In this document: positions 53,067-63,427 of the stretch, piece after piece
How positions within the stretch are numbered: position 1 is the first letter of the stretch
Layout of the letters: each line of letters starts with the position of its first letter
Assembly (NCBI RefSeq): GCF_010977575.1
Contig: NZ_CP048812.1
Location: 2,418,001 to 2,482,000, forward strand
DNA: 64,000 nt
DNA from: Halomonas socia
GTDB lineage: Bacteria; Pseudomonadota; Gammaproteobacteria; Pseudomonadales; Halomonadaceae
Reading direction: 5' to 3'
The notes under the pieces: generated by a model
Databases searched by the model: none
Seen by the model: the letters and a program-made list of their open reading frames with translations, nothing else
Told to the model about the DNA's origin: nothing
Made by a program: the position numbers and the translations under genes

Positions 53067-55244
53067 ATGCTGCGCTATCCTGGCCGCCTCAAGCTCGGCG
53101 CCTTCGCCGCGCTGCTGTTCTTCGTTGCCGCCATCGCCGTGGCGGGGTTGGTGCTGTGGCGTCAGGACAGCCTGGCGCAGAGCGTTGGTGGCGATACCGC
53201 CTGGGCGGCCTACAAGCTCGATCGTGAGGCGATCCAGCTGCGTTCGCAGTTGGCCCGCCCCGCGGCACAGAACGATCTCAGTGACCTGCGCCTGCGCTTC
53301 GAACTGATGTACAGCCGCGTCAACCTGCTGCGCCGCGGAGAGCTCGCCGAGCTGCTCGACACCATTCCGCGGGCTGCGTCGCTGATGGCGTCGATCATCG
53401 ATCAGGTCGACGCCATCGATACGCAGCTCTACCGCGACGGCTTCTCGCTCCAGGACGGCGGCCGCGAGGCGCTGGATGCGCGCCTCGCGACCCTCAGCGG
53501 CTACAGCGAGGAACTGATCGTGACGATCAATGCCCACCTCGCCGATACCACCACCCGCGAACGCCAACAGCTGCAGCGCCTCTACCGCCTCCTGCTCGCG
53601 CTGATCGTGGCGATGAGTGCCGCCGCCGCGTTGGTGGTGGTGTTCCTGTTCCGCGAGGCACGTGAGAGCGCCGCAGCGCGGCGCGCCACCGAAGCGCTCA
53701 GCGGCGAGCTCGAGGTCGCCGCGCGGCGTGCCGAGGCGGCCAGCCAGGCCAAGAGCGAGTTCCTGGCCACGGTCAGCCATGAGATTCGCACCCCGCTCAA
53801 TGGCGTGATCGGCATGAGCGAGCTGCTGCGCGAGCGGCCGCTGGACGCCACCTCGCGGCACTATGCGGCGACCATTCACGAGAGCGGTGGGCTGCTGCTG
53901 GGGTTGATCAACGACATCCTCGACTTCTCCAGGATCGAGGCCGGCCGCCTCGAGCTGGAGCATACCGACTACGATCTGCGTGAGCTGGTGGCGCGGGCGG
54001 TGGCGCTGTTCGCCCCTCGGGCCAGCGCCAAGTCGCTGACGCTGCGCAGCGTCAGCGACCCGCGGCTGCCGGCACGCCTCTACGGCGACCCTGGACGCAT
54101 CAATCAGGTGATCCTCAACCTGCTCTCCAATGCCATCAAGTTCTCGGCCGACGGCGAGGTGGTGCTGGCCGTCCAGCGCTGCGCGGGTGGGCAGCTCGAG
54201 ATCAGCGTCAGCGACCAGGGCTGCGGCATCGACGAGGCGCAGCGCGAGGCACTGTTCGAGCCCTTCCGCCAGGGCGACGCCTCCACCGCACGACGCTTCG
54301 GCGGTAGCGGGCTGGGGCTGGCGATCTGCAAGCAGCTGGCCAGCGCGATGGGCGGCGAGATCGACTTTACCAGCCAGCCGGGGCAGGGCAGTCGTTTCTG
54401 GCTGCGACTGCCGCTGCAGCCGGCGACGGCCGAAGGCGAGGCGCCGTCGGTGGGCCAGCCAGTTGCCACCACGTCGAGCGTCGGGGCATCGCTGCTGCTG
54501 GTCGAGGACAACCCGATCAATCAGCAGGTGGCGGTGGCCATGCTCGAGCAACTGGGCTGCCAAGTCACGCTGGCGGGCAGCGGGCGCGAAGCCCTGGCAT
54601 GCTGTGAGGCGCAACGCTTCGCACTGATCTTCATGGACGTGCAGATGCCCGACATGGACGGACTGGCGGTGACCCGTGCGCTACGTCAGCATGAGGGCTG
54701 GACGCGGCAAGTGCCCATCGTGGCGATGACTGCCGGGGCGCTGGATGGTGACCAGGCGCGCTGCCGCGAGGCCGGCATGGATGGCTACCTGGCCAAGCCG
54801 CTGTTTCGCGAGACGCTACTGGCGGTGCTCGAACGCCACCTGCCCGGTGAGCCAAGGCCCGCCACGGCGGTGTCGTCTGGTGATGATGGCGAGCCATCGG
54901 CGTGGCTCGACGACGACGCCCTGCATGAGCTGGAGGCGAGTCTACCGCTGAGGGATCGCCGGGCACTGCTGGCGCTGTTGCAGTCCAACATGCCGGCGCG
55001 GCTCGACGAGCTGGCGGCGGCCCAGGCGAGCGGGGATCTGCCACACATCGCGCAGCTGGCGCATCTGATCAAGGGCGAGGCCGGCAGCCTGGGGCTGGGG
55101 CGGTTGGCAGCGGCGGCGCAGCGCCTCGAGCAGGCCGCTGCTCAGCAGGCGCCGTGCCAGGCCGCGCTGGAGACGCTGCGGCAGTGCCTGGCGCCGTCGC
55201 TGGCAGCGCTGGAACGGCGCTGGCCGGGTAGCGAAACCTCATAG
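53067..55244 (+). CDS. Hybrid sensor histidine kinase with receiver and Hpt domains
   Basis: A 725-residue phosphorelay kinase: helix 1 (about 10-31), an all-helical periplasmic domain (32-174; [13 protein letters not shown] at 46-58), helix 2 (175-195), HisKA with phospho-acceptor His238 ([10 protein letters not shown]), HATPase ([10 protein letters not shown] at 351-360, [15 protein letters not shown]), a receiver with Asp524 ([10 protein letters not shown]), and a C-terminal Hpt with His666 ([12 protein letters not shown]). All phosphotransfer residues are present. The terminal response regulator is not in the window. It follows the periplasmic sulfite-oxidase-fold gene, and its sensor domain resembles that of the diguanylate cyclase at 31269. 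Confidence 0.93.
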   Translation: MLRYPGRLKLGAFAALLFFVAAIAVAGLVLWRQDSLAQSVGGDTAWAAYKLDREAIQLRSQLARPAAQNDLSDLRLRFELMYSRVNLLRRGELAELLDTIPRAASLMASIIDQVDAIDTQLYRDGFSLQDGGREALDARLATLSGYSEELIVTINAHLADTTTRERQQLQRLYRLLLALIVAMSAAAALVVVFLFREARESAAARRATEALSGELEVAARRAEAASQAKSEFLATVSHEIRTPLNGVIGMSELLRERPLDATSRHYAATIHESGGLLLGLINDILDFSRIEAGRLELEHTDYDLRELVARAVALFAPRASAKSLTLRSVSDPRLPARLYGDPGRINQVILNLLSNAIKFSADGEVVLAVQRCAGGQLEISVSDQGCGIDEAQREALFEPFRQGDASTARRFGGSGLGLAICKQLASAMGGEIDFTSQPGQGSRFWLRLPLQPATAEGEAPSVGQPVATTSSVGASLLLVEDNPINQQVAVAMLEQLGCQVTLAGSGREALACCEAQRFALIFMDVQMPDMDGLAVTRALRQHEGWTRQVPIVAMTAGALDGDQARCREAGMDGYLAKPLFRETLLAVLERHLPGEPRPATAVSSGDDGEPSAWLDDDALHELEASLPLRDRRALLALLQSNMPARLDELAAAQASGDLPHIAQLAHLIKGEAGSLGLGRLAAAAQRLEQAAAQQAPCQAALETLRQCLAPSLAALERRWPGSETS

Positions 55245-56144
55245 CCAGCGCCGCTCGGCGGTGAACGACAGCGTGAACCAGCGCTGCTCGCCGGGGATGC
55301 TCAGCCGCGAGTCGATCTCCTCGCGGATCTCGTCGAGCCGAGCCACCCCCGCGTCGCGGGCAAACTCGGGCGTGGTCAGCAGGTGGATCTCGATGGTATG
55401 CACGCGGCCGCTCTTGGCCACGTGGCTGGTGTACTCCAGCAGCCCGTCACGCCGCATGACCGGCGCCATCGCCGCATGGACCTCGGCATCCAGCGCCGGT
55501 GGGGCGATCATCATGATCTCGCCCATGGCACGGCGCACGATACCGATCGGCACCGGCATGAAGCACAGCGTCAATACCGCCAGCAGCGCCGAATCGACGT
55601 AGGGTGTCCACACTGCCAGGACGGTATCCTGCATCAGCAGTGCGGCAATGAAGGCCACCAGCAGGGCGCTGGTGATCAGCGCCGCCATCAGCCAGCTCTG
55701 GGTGTCGATGCGCACGAACTCCGAGCGGGCGCGGCGATTGAGGCGGCGCTCAAAGAAGAACATGCCGTAGCAGGCCGCGCAGACGATGACCGCATAGCCG
55801 ATCGCCACATCGAAGGCCAGTTCGCGGCCGCCCTCCATCAGCCCGCTGACGGCGTTGAGAAAGGCATAGAAGCATAGTAGCAGCAGGATCGAGCCGTTGA
55901 GTGCAGCGACCATCGGCTCAAAGTGCCAGTAGCCGAGCTGGAAGCGCTGGCTCGACTCCTTCATTACCAGCCGCGAAACGAATAGCGCCAGCAGTGACAT
56001 GGCGGCATCGATGGTCGAGAAGACCCCGTCGAAGAGTATCGAGCGCGACCCCGAGAGCAGCCCGAAGGCCACCCCCAGGCTCGCCACCAGCAGGGTCATG
56101 GCGGTGGAGATTTTCAGCGCACGCTGCTCAAGATAGGCGTTCAT
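55239..56144 (-). CDS. Cation diffusion facilitator family transporter
   Basis: A 301-residue divalent-metal exporter of the CDF family with six helices in the first 215 residues and a cytoplasmic ferredoxin-like C-terminal domain. [20 protein letters not shown] near residues 38-57 corresponds to helix 2 of CDF proteins with the metal-site aspartate, and [16 protein letters not shown] follows. The helix 5 site appears as [12 protein letters not shown], again with an aspartate. The metal is not predictable. It ends in a six-base convergent overlap with the sensor kinase gene. Confidence 0.85.
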   Translation of the reverse strand: MNAYLEQRALKISTAMTLLVASLGVAFGLLSGSRSILFDGVFSTIDAAMSLLALFVSRLVMKESSQRFQLGYWHFEPMVAALNGSILLLLCFYAFLNAVSGLMEGGRELAFDVAIGYAVIVCAACYGMFFFERRLNRRARSEFVRIDTQSWLMAALITSALLVAFIAALLMQDTVLAVWTPYVDSALLAVLTLCFMPVPIGIVRRAMGEIMMIAPPALDAEVHAAMAPVMRRDGLLEYTSHVAKSGRVHTIEIHLLTTPEFARDAGVARLDEIREEIDSRLSIPGEQRWFTLSFTAERRWL

Positions 56145-56182
56145 GGTGTCACCCGTGAGTATGAGGCTGGCGACGCGGCATC

Positions 56183-56224
56183 AAAAAATCCACCGTCCAG
56201 TCAAGTGTTGTCTGGACGGTGGAT
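56183..56224 (-). terminator. Rho-independent terminator of the cra gene
   Basis: A perfect 13-bp stem (56188-56200 with 56212-56224) with an 11-base loop is followed, reading the minus strand, by a run of six T (56188 down to 56183). It lies just over 50 bases beyond the stop of the LacI-family gene. Confidence 0.9.
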
Positions 56225-56277
56225 GTCGGTATTCAGGTCGTGGACGCTGTCGCCGTGGCGCCCAAGTGTTGAATATT

Positions 56278-57312
56278 CTATACCATTTGCGGATTGGTCG
56301 CCAGCTGCGGCAGGCGCTGGCGCAGGCTGCGTTCGACGACATCCTGACCGGGGCGATAGTCGTCCTGGCAGGCGGCCAGGGCGCGGTTGAGGGTCAGCTC
56401 GGCGATGCGCGCATGGTCCTGGGGCAGGGAATTGACCGGCAGCGGCAGGAAATCCAGCAGCCGGTCGTCGCCGAACGTCGCCAGGCGCAGTTGCTGGGGC
56501 AGGCTGCCCTGCTCGAGCAGGATGTCGAAGACTCCGTCGAGCAAGGTATAGGAGGCGGTGACCAGGGCATCGGGCAGGCCGTGGTCGTCGAGCAGCTGAC
56601 GCATCAGCCGTGCGCCCTCGCCGCGCTCATAGCGCGCCGCGCTGTAGGTCACCGCCTGGGCGGGCGCGTCGGCCAGGGCCTGCTGGAAACCGGCGCGTCG
56701 CTCGACGCTGATCGACAGACGCGGCACGGCGTCGAACCAGGCGATGCGCCCTACCTCGGGAGCCAGCACCGAGCGGGTAAGGGCGTGGGCCGCGGCCTGG
56801 TTGTTGCTGACCACGCTGACGAAGCGCGACGGATCCAAGGCGCGGTCGACGGCGATCACCGGCAGCCCCGTCTCCATCAGCTCGGCGTAGAAGGGGTCGT
56901 CCATGGCCAGACAGCTGGCGACGATCAGGGCGTCGCAGCGCTGCGCACGCAGTGCCCTGGCCAGCTCGCGCTCGCTCTCGGGGTCGTCGTCGGAGCCGAC
57001 GATCAGCAACTGGTAGCCACGTTCCCGGGCGCCGCGCTCGAGACGCTTGGCGAGCCGCGCATAGCTGGCGTTCTCCAGGTCGGGAATGATCAACCCCAGG
57101 GTGCGGCTGGCGCCACGCCGCAGTGCGGCGGCCTGGGCATCGATACGGTAGTGGTGGCGCTCGACCACGGCCATGACCTTGTCGACCGTGTCCTGGCTGA
57201 TGCGCCGCTCCTTGGCCCGGCCGTTGATCACGTAGCTTGCCGTGGTGCGCGAGACGCCGGCCAGGCGGGCGATTTCGGCTAGGGTCATGACGGGTTTCCT
57301 TGGCTTGGGCAT
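56278..57312 (-). CDS. cra: Fructose repressor / catabolite regulator Cra (FruR), LacI family
   Basis: A 344-residue LacI-type regulator with the Cra-type headpiece MTLAEIARLAGVSRTTASYV followed by INGRAKERRIS, and an effector domain typical of Cra (ALRRGASRTLGLIIPDLEN). It represses fruBKA until fructose 1-phosphate binds. Two starts have ribosome sites: 57312 (AAGGAA) and 57288, which gives the usual Cra N-terminus. It is divergent from fruB, with a Cra-type operator at 57428-57441 between them. Confidence 0.92.
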   Translation of the reverse strand: MPKPRKPVMTLAEIARLAGVSRTTASYVINGRAKERRISQDTVDKVMAVVERHHYRIDAQAAALRRGASRTLGLIIPDLENASYARLAKRLERGARERGYQLLIVGSDDDPESERELARALRAQRCDALIVASCLAMDDPFYAELMETGLPVIAVDRALDPSRFVSVVSNNQAAAHALTRSVLAPEVGRIAWFDAVPRLSISVERRAGFQQALADAPAQAVTYSAARYERGEGARLMRQLLDDHGLPDALVTASYTLLDGVFDILLEQGSLPQQLRLATFGDDRLLDFLPLPVNSLPQDHARIAELTLNRALAACQDDYRPGQDVVERSLRQRLPQLATNPQMV

Positions 57313-57426
57313 GCGTCGATTTCCTTATTCTACGCCACCGATGTGCCCTTAGGCCCCCTGCCAAAGTCGTAGGCATCGTGGCTTGATAAAAGCGTGTTCT
57401 CGATCCAGCATTGTCGTTAGTGCGTG

Positions 57427-57454
57427 GTGACACGATTCAGCTTGCGACTATAAG
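57427..57454 (+). promoter_or_regulatory. fruB promoter with Cra operator
   Basis: TGACACGATTCAGC (57428-57441) is the reverse complement of GCTGAATCGTGTCA, one base from the E. coli fruB Cra site GCTGAATCGTTTCA. It overlaps a plausible -35 GTGACA (57427-57432), which is 16 bases from a -10 TATAAG (57449-57454). The transcript would start about 90 bases before fruB. Confidence 0.75.
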
Positions 57455-57550
57455 ATGTAGCGCCTAAGGCCAGGCGCGTCAAACGTCTCGCCACCCGGCG
57501 ATTATCTGTGCCTTGCCCGAGGCGGGCGAGGCACCACCAGGAGGTAGCTC

Positions 57551-60418
57551 ATGCTGACACTCGGCCAGGACGACATTCTTCTCGACTGCCAGGCGCGTGA
57601 CTGGCGTGAGGCACTCGATGCCGCTGCCCAGGCGCTGCAGACGGCGGGGTTGGTGGATGCCGGCTACCGCCAGGGCCTGCACGCCCGCGAGGCGCAGTCG
57701 TCGACCTTTCTCGGCAACGCCATTGCCATTCCCCACGGCACCCCGGAGAGCCGTCAGCACGTCAAGCGCACCGGGGTGCGAGTGCTGCAGTTTCCCCGCG
57801 GCGTCGAGTGGCACGACGGCAATCGCGTCCATGTGCTGGTCACCATCGCCGCCCAGAACGACGAGCACCTCGATATCCTGCGCCAGTTGACCCATGTCCT
57901 CGACCGCGACGGCGTCGCCGAACGGCTGGCGGCGGCGAGTGACAGCGGCGAGGTCGCCGCACTGCTCTCCAAGGCTGTGGTCGAGGCGCGGATGGATGCC
58001 GCGACGCTGTGCCTGGGGTTTCCCGGTCATGATGCGGCGGAACTGGCACTGGCCGGTGCTGCACGGCTGCGTCAGGCGGGCTGCGTTGCCAGCGAGTTCG
58101 TCGCGGCGATTGCCGCCGCCACGCCTCAGTCGCTGGGCCAGGGGCTGTGGCTGGCCAGCGCCGAGCGCGGCGTCGGCCAGCCGGCGCTGGCCCTGGCCAC
58201 ACCAGAAGCACCGCTGGCTACGGCGCTAGGTACGGTCAATGGCGTGTTCTGCCTGGCCGCCCAGGGCGAGGCGCATCGGCCGCTGCTGGAGCGTCTGGTG
58301 GCGCTGCTCGACAGCGGCGCCGGTGACACCCTGGCGGGACTTGGCGAAGCCGAGGTGCTGGCACGTCTGGCCGGTGAGTCGGCGACGGCGCAGACCGCCA
58401 CGGTGCGGGTACTTAACGCCCACGGCCTGCACGCACGGCCGGCCAAGCAGCTGGTGCAGGTGGCCCGCGCCCAGCCGCTGGCGATCAAGGTGAGGCTTGC
58501 CGAGGGCAGCGGTGCGGCGGTCTCTGCGGCGAGCCTGACCAAGGTCATTGGCCTCGGCGCGCGACGCGGCCAGCTGCTGCAGTTCTCGGCCGAGGGCCAG
58601 GGCGCTGAAGCGGCGCTGGCGGCGGTCTGTGAGGCGGTCAGCGCCGGGCTCGGCGAGAAGGTGGCGCCGTTCGACGAGGGCCGCGAGCATGCCGAACTGG
58701 CCTCCGCTGCGGCGCCCAGGCTGGAACCGCTGCCGGCCGACACCCCGCATCTGGCGGTGGCCGCTTCGCCGGGCCTGGCCATCGCGCCGCTGTTCGTGAT
58801 GCGCACGCCGCGCTTCGACTACCCACGCCAGGGCCAGGGTGCCAGCCACGAGATCCCCCGCCTTGAGCAGGCCATCGCCGAGGGCCAGGCGCAGCTCGAG
58901 GCACTGGTCAAGCGCGCCCCGGGGGGGGAGGTCGCCGAGATACTGTCGATGCACGAGGAGATGCTCGACGACCCCGAACTGCAGCAGGCGGCCTGCGACG
59001 CCATCGACGACGGGCTGTCGGCGGAGGCGGCCTGGTGGGACGCCATCGACACCGCCGCCCACGCGCAGGAGATGCTCGCCGACCGGCTGCTGGCCGAGCG
59101 CGCCGCCGACCTGCGCGACGTAGGGCGCCGGGTGCTGGGCATCCTCTGCCAGATCACGCTGCCCGAGCCGCCGGCGCATCCCTATATCCTGGTGGCCGAC
59201 GACCTGGGCCCATCCGATGTGGCGCGCCTCGACACCGCGCGGGTGCGCGGCCTGCTCACCGTTCGCGGCGGGGCCACCGCGCACAGTGCGATCCTCGCTC
59301 GCGCCCTGGGGATCCCGGCCGTGGTCGGCGCGGGGGAGCGCGTGCTGACCCTCGATAGCGGCCTCGAGATGGTCCTCGACGGCGAGCGCGGGCGGGTGAT
59401 TCCGGCGCCGTCGGCGGAGCGGCGTAGCCGCGCCGAGCTGCGCCTCAAGGAGCATGAGGCGCGGGAGCGCGCGGCCTGGGAAGCACGCTTCGAGGAGGGG
59501 CGAACCCGCGATGGGCATCGCGTCGAGGTCGCCGCCAATCTCGGCAATACCGCCCACGCCGCGGATGCCGTCGAGCGCGGTGCCGAAGGTGTCGGCCTGC
59601 TGCGTACCGAGTTCCTGTTCATGGCGCATGCGTCAGCGCCAGACCTGGCGACGCAGATCGAGGAGTATCGCGAGGCGATCACTGCCCTTGAGGGGCGGCC
59701 GCTGGTGGCGCGCACCCTCGACGTCGGCGGCGACAAGCCGCTGCCCTACTGGCCGCTGCCCCAGGAGGACAATCCCTTCCTCGGCCTGCGCGGCATCCGC
59801 CTGGCGCTGACCCAGCCGGAGGTGCTCGAGACCCAGCTGCGCGCGCTGTTGATGGCCGGACGGGGCGCGCCACTGCGTATCATGCTGCCGATGGTCAAGG
59901 ACATCGCCGAGTTTCGCCAGGCCAGGGCGATCTACGCCCGCCTGCTCGACGAGATCCCTGCCGCCGAGCGCGCCACCGACGTGCAACTGGGGGTGATGAT
60001 CGAAGTGCCGTCCTGTGCGCTGCTGGCGCCAAGCCTGGCCGCCGAGGTCGACTTCTTCTCGGTGGGCACCAACGACCTGACCCAGTACACCCTGGCCATC
60101 GACCGCGGCCATCCCGAACTCTCGGCCCAGGCCGACGGCCTGCACCCGGCGGTGCTGCGGCTGATCCAGATGACCGTCGACGCCGCCCATGCCCAGGGCA
60201 AGTGGGTCGGGGTGTGCGGCGAGCTGGCCTCCGACGCCATGGCGGTGCCGGTGCTGGTCGGCCTGGGCGTCGACGAACTGTCGGTCAGCGCCCGCCAGGT
60301 GCCGCTGGTCAAGGCGCGGCTGCGCGACATCGATCTGGCAGAAGCCCGCGCCCAGGCCGAGCTGGCGCTGGCCCAGGCCACCAGCGAAGCGGTGCGCGAT
60401 GCCCTGGAGGCACGCTGA
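57551..60418 (+). CDS. fruB: Fructose PTS multiphosphoryl transfer protein FruB (EIIA-HPr-EI fusion)
   Basis: A 955-residue protein that carries phosphate from PEP to the fructose transporter on one chain. Domains: EIIA-Fru (1-145) with active His62 (AIPHGTP), a diverged central domain (about 150-275), HPr (283-370) with active His294 (GLHARPAK), and enzyme I (400-955) with active His578 (GGATAHSAIL) and the PEP site EVPSCALL...TNDLTQYTLAIDR. This is the Pseudomonas-type architecture and length. No separate EI or HPr is needed for fructose. fruK overlaps its stop (TGATG). Confidence 0.96.
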   Translation: MLTLGQDDILLDCQARDWREALDAAAQALQTAGLVDAGYRQGLHAREAQSSTFLGNAIAIPHGTPESRQHVKRTGVRVLQFPRGVEWHDGNRVHVLVTIAAQNDEHLDILRQLTHVLDRDGVAERLAAASDSGEVAALLSKAVVEARMDAATLCLGFPGHDAAELALAGAARLRQAGCVASEFVAAIAAATPQSLGQGLWLASAERGVGQPALALATPEAPLATALGTVNGVFCLAAQGEAHRPLLERLVALLDSGAGDTLAGLGEAEVLARLAGESATAQTATVRVLNAHGLHARPAKQLVQVARAQPLAIKVRLAEGSGAAVSAASLTKVIGLGARRGQLLQFSAEGQGAEAALAAVCEAVSAGLGEKVAPFDEGREHAELASAAAPRLEPLPADTPHLAVAASPGLAIAPLFVMRTPRFDYPRQGQGASHEIPRLEQAIAEGQAQLEALVKRAPGGEVAEILSMHEEMLDDPELQQAACDAIDDGLSAEAAWWDAIDTAAHAQEMLADRLLAERAADLRDVGRRVLGILCQITLPEPPAHPYILVADDLGPSDVARLDTARVRGLLTVRGGATAHSAILARALGIPAVVGAGERVLTLDSGLEMVLDGERGRVIPAPSAERRSRAELRLKEHEARERAAWEARFEEGRTRDGHRVEVAANLGNTAHAADAVERGAEGVGLLRTEFLFMAHASAPDLATQIEEYREAITALEGRPLVARTLDVGGDKPLPYWPLPQEDNPFLGLRGIRLALTQPEVLETQLRALLMAGRGAPLRIMLPMVKDIAEFRQARAIYARLLDEIPAAERATDVQLGVMIEVPSCALLAPSLAAEVDFFSVGTNDLTQYTLAIDRGHPELSAQADGLHPAVLRLIQMTVDAAHAQGKWVGVCGELASDAMAVPVLVGLGVDELSVSARQVPLVKARLRDIDLAEARAQAELALAQATSEAVRDALEAR

Positions 60419-61392
60419 TGGCCAAGGTTCTCACTCTTAGCCTCAACCCGGCGCTGGACCTGGCGATCAGCCTGCCACGCCTGGCGCTGGGGCAGGTCAA
60501 TCGTACCGACGCCACCCACCTCGAGGCGGCCGGCAAGGGCGTCAATGTAGCGCGGGTGCTGGCGGCCCTCGGCCACCGGGTGCGCGTCTCGGGCTTCCTG
60601 GGCGCCGCCAACGACGGCCCCTTCCTGCGTGCCTTCGAGGCCATGGGCGTGGAGGATGACTTCCTGCGCGTGGCCGGCGAGACGCGCATCAATGCCAAGG
60701 TCGCCGAACACGACGGCCGGGTCACCGATATCAACGGGCCGGGGCTGGAGATCGACGCCGCGGCCTTCGGCGCGCTGGTCGAACGCCTCGATGCCCTGGC
60801 CACCGACCGCGAAGCGCGCCCCGATGCGGTGCTGATCGGCGGCAGCCTGCCGCCAGGCATCGCCGCCGAGGATCTCGCCGCGTTGGTGGTGCGACTGCGC
60901 GGTCACGGCCTGCCGGTATGGGTCGACACCAGCGGGGCGGCGCTGCGGGCCGCTATCGAGGCCGGGCCCACCGCGGTCAAGCCCAATGAAGTGGAACTCG
61001 CCGACTGGGCTGGCCGGGCGCTGGACACCCCGGCCGAACGGCTGGCGGCGGCGCTGCGGCTGCACGCCGCTGGCGTCGAGGAGGCGCTGATCTCCGCTGG
61101 CGCCGAGGGCGTGCTGTGGGTCAGCCGGCGCGGCAGCTGGCTGGCCACCCCGCCGCGGGTAGCGGTGGCCAGCACCGTGGGCGCCGGCGACACCCTGGTT
61201 GCGGGGATGCTGCACGGCCTGCTCGAAGGCCATGCGCCAACCCAGACCCTGGCGTTCGCCACGGCGCTGTCGGCGGAATCGGTTCGTCACCTCGGGGGGG
61301 GCAACGTCCACGCCGAGGATCTCTCTTCACTCCAACAACAGACCCGTGTGCGTCGCCTCGACGACGCCGATACAGGGGGAGCGCTCGCATGA
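60418..61392 (+). CDS. fruK: 1-phosphofructokinase FruK
   Basis: Phosphorylates fructose 1-phosphate to fructose 1,6-bisphosphate. A 324-residue PfkB-family kinase beginning MAKVLTLSLNPALDLAISLP, with the substrate motif EAAGKGVNVARVLAALGH near residues 37-54 and the catalytic STVGAGDTLVAG near 249-260. It overlaps fruB by one base and fruA by four, so all three are translationally coupled. Reaction and family are secure from sequence and operon. Confidence 0.96.
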   Translation: MAKVLTLSLNPALDLAISLPRLALGQVNRTDATHLEAAGKGVNVARVLAALGHRVRVSGFLGAANDGPFLRAFEAMGVEDDFLRVAGETRINAKVAEHDGRVTDINGPGLEIDAAAFGALVERLDALATDREARPDAVLIGGSLPPGIAAEDLAALVVRLRGHGLPVWVDTSGAALRAAIEAGPTAVKPNEVELADWAGRALDTPAERLAAALRLHAAGVEEALISAGAEGVLWVSRRGSWLATPPRVAVASTVGAGDTLVAGMLHGLLEGHAPTQTLAFATALSAESVRHLGGGNVHAEDLSSLQQQTRVRRLDDADTGGALA

Positions 61393-63127
61393 ACATCATC
61401 CTGATCACCGCCTGCCCCAGCGGCATGGCGACTACCTTTCTCGCCGCCCGTCGCCTGGAACAGGCCGCTGTCCGCCGCCAGTGGCAGGTCAGCGTCGAGA
61501 TGCACGGCCAGCTCGAGCCGCTGACCCCGGTCAGCGCCGAGGCGATCGCCGCCGCCGACCTGGTCGTGGTCGCCGCCGAGCGGGTCCCGGAACCGGCGCG
61601 CTTCGCCGGCAAGCGCCTCTACCGGGCGCCCATCGACCAGGCGCTGCCCGACCCCGACGCCTTTCTCGAGCGGGCCAGCCGCGAGGCCGAGGCGTTCACG
61701 CCGGCGGCGGAGGACACTGCGCCTTCAATGGGCACTGCCGGCAGCAAGGTCGTCGCCGTCACCGCCTGCCCGACCGGCGTGGCCCATACCTTTATGGCTG
61801 CCGAGGCACTCAGCGAGGCCGGCAAGGCGCTGGGCCACCAGATCCGCGTCGAGACCCAGGGCTCGGTGGGCGCCCAGGACAAGCTTACCGCGGAAGAGAT
61901 CGCTGATGCCGACCTGGTGCTGCTAGCCTGCGACATCGAGATCGACCCGACCCGCTTCGCCGGCAAGCGCATCTACCGTACCTCCACCGGCAACGCCCTG
62001 AAGAAACCCCAGCCGACCATCCAGGCGGCGCTGGCCAATGCCGCGGTAGAAGAAACGGGAGCGAGCGCCACTGGCGGCGAGGCGAGCAAGAGCTTCAAGG
62101 AGGTCGGCGTCTACAAGCACCTGCTGACCGGGGTCTCATTCATGTTGCCGATGGTGGTGGCGGGTGGCCTGCTGATTGCGCTCTCCTTCGCCTTCGGCAT
62201 CGAGGCCTTCGAGCAGGAGGGTACCCTGGCCGCGGCGCTGATGCAGATCGGCGGCGGTACGGCGTTCGCGCTGATGATTCCGGTGCTGGCCGGGTACATC
62301 GCCTACTCCATCGCCGACCGGCCGGGTATCGCCCCGGGCATGATCGGCGGCATGCTGGCTGCCGAGATCGAGGCGGGCTTTCTCGGCGGTATCCTGGCCG
62401 GCTTCCTGGCCGGTTACGTGGCGCTGGCGGTGGCGCGCCACGTCAAGCTGCCGGCCAGCGTGGAGTCGCTCAAGCCGATCCTGATCATTCCGCTGGTGGC
62501 GAGCCTGGTCACCGGCCTGACCATGATCTACGTGATCGGCGAGCCGGTGGCGGCGATCATGACGGGGCTGACTGGCTTCCTGGCCGGCATGGATGCCACC
62601 AATGCGGTGCTGCTGGGCATCCTGCTCGGGGCCATGATGTGCGTCGACCTGGGGGGCCGGTCAACAAGGCGGCTTACACCTTCGGCGTTGGCCTGCTGGC
62701 GTCCCAGACCTATGCGCCGATGGCGGCGATCATGGCCGCTGGCATGGTGCCGGCTATCGGCATGGGCATCGCCAGCTTCGTGGCGCGTCACAAGTTCTCG
62801 CAGCCGGAGCGTGAGGCGGGCAAGGCCTCCTTCGTGCTGGGGCTGTGCTTTATCAGCGAGGGGGCGATCCCCTTCGCCGCCAAGGACCCGCTGCGGGTGA
62901 TTCCTGTCTGCATCGTTGGCGGCGCGGTGACCGGGGCGCTGTCGATGCTGGTCGGCGCTCAACTGATGGCCCCCCACGGTGGCATCTTCGTCCTGATGAT
63001 CCCCGGCGCCATCAGCCCGGTGCTGCTCTACCTGGCTGCCATCGTGATCGGCTCGCTGGTCACTGGCCTGGGCTATGCCGCCCTCAAGCGCGGCGCCGCA
63101 CCGGTGGCGGTGGCCGCGACCAACTGA
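61389..63127 (+). CDS. fruA: Fructose PTS permease FruA (EIIB'BC, frameshifted)
   Basis: Transports and phosphorylates fructose to fructose 1-phosphate. Starts MNIILITACPSGMATT, a duplicated EIIB' domain with Cys9, then the active EIIB with Cys127 (TACPTGVAHTFMAAEAL), then an EIIC membrane domain from about residue 230 (KHLLTGVSFMLPMVVAGG). The frame breaks at the six-G run 62651-62656 right after MMCVDLGG; with one more G the protein continues PVNKAAYTFGVGLLASQ to a normal 579 residues. The rest is well conserved, so sequencing error or a very recent mutation is likely. Confidence 0.9.
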
Positions 63128-63156
63128 TCGCTGCTGGCATTTCTTTGCATGGCTTG

Positions 63157-63183
63157 CCGGCGCCTTCGGGTGCCGGTTTTTTT
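63157..63183 (+). terminator. Rho-independent terminator of the fru operon
   Basis: An 8-bp GC stem with one G-T pair (63157-63164 with 63169-63176), a TTCG tetraloop and seven T (63177-63183), 30 bases after the fruA stop codon. Confidence 0.92.
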
Positions 63184-63427
63184 ATTGTCGGGCGGCTATG
63201 TGTCGAATGGAAAATGCCGAAGCTTATAGGGATATATCCTGGTGTCTAAAAGAATCCATAAATTTTATCCTGAATTGATATTCAGTAATGGTCTGATGGT
63301 ATTTCCACCAACGCTGGTGTAGTTTTTGCAGCTATGAATACAGCAGATGAACGCGAAGGGCCCTTACCCGGGCCGTTCGTTCGCTCGGTGGCGCTACCCG
63401 CGCCGCTGATGAAACAGGAGATACACG
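63184..63427. other. AT-rich intergenic region after the fru operon
   Basis: About 240 bases with no coding frame; with the fru terminator the gene-free gap is 300 bases. The left two thirds (to about 63350) is clearly poorer in GC than the rest of the window and holds two small dyads, GGATATATCC at 63230-63239 and TGAATTGATATTCA at 63271-63284, compatible with a regulated promoter for the next gene. No RNA gene is recognised. Confidence 0.5.

Noticed and set aside
52950-54614. A 554-codon minus-strand frame opposite the sensor kinase gene
   Set aside because: Antisense to HisKA, HATPase and receiver domains with intact motifs; composition is that of a shadow frame and there is no ribosome site.
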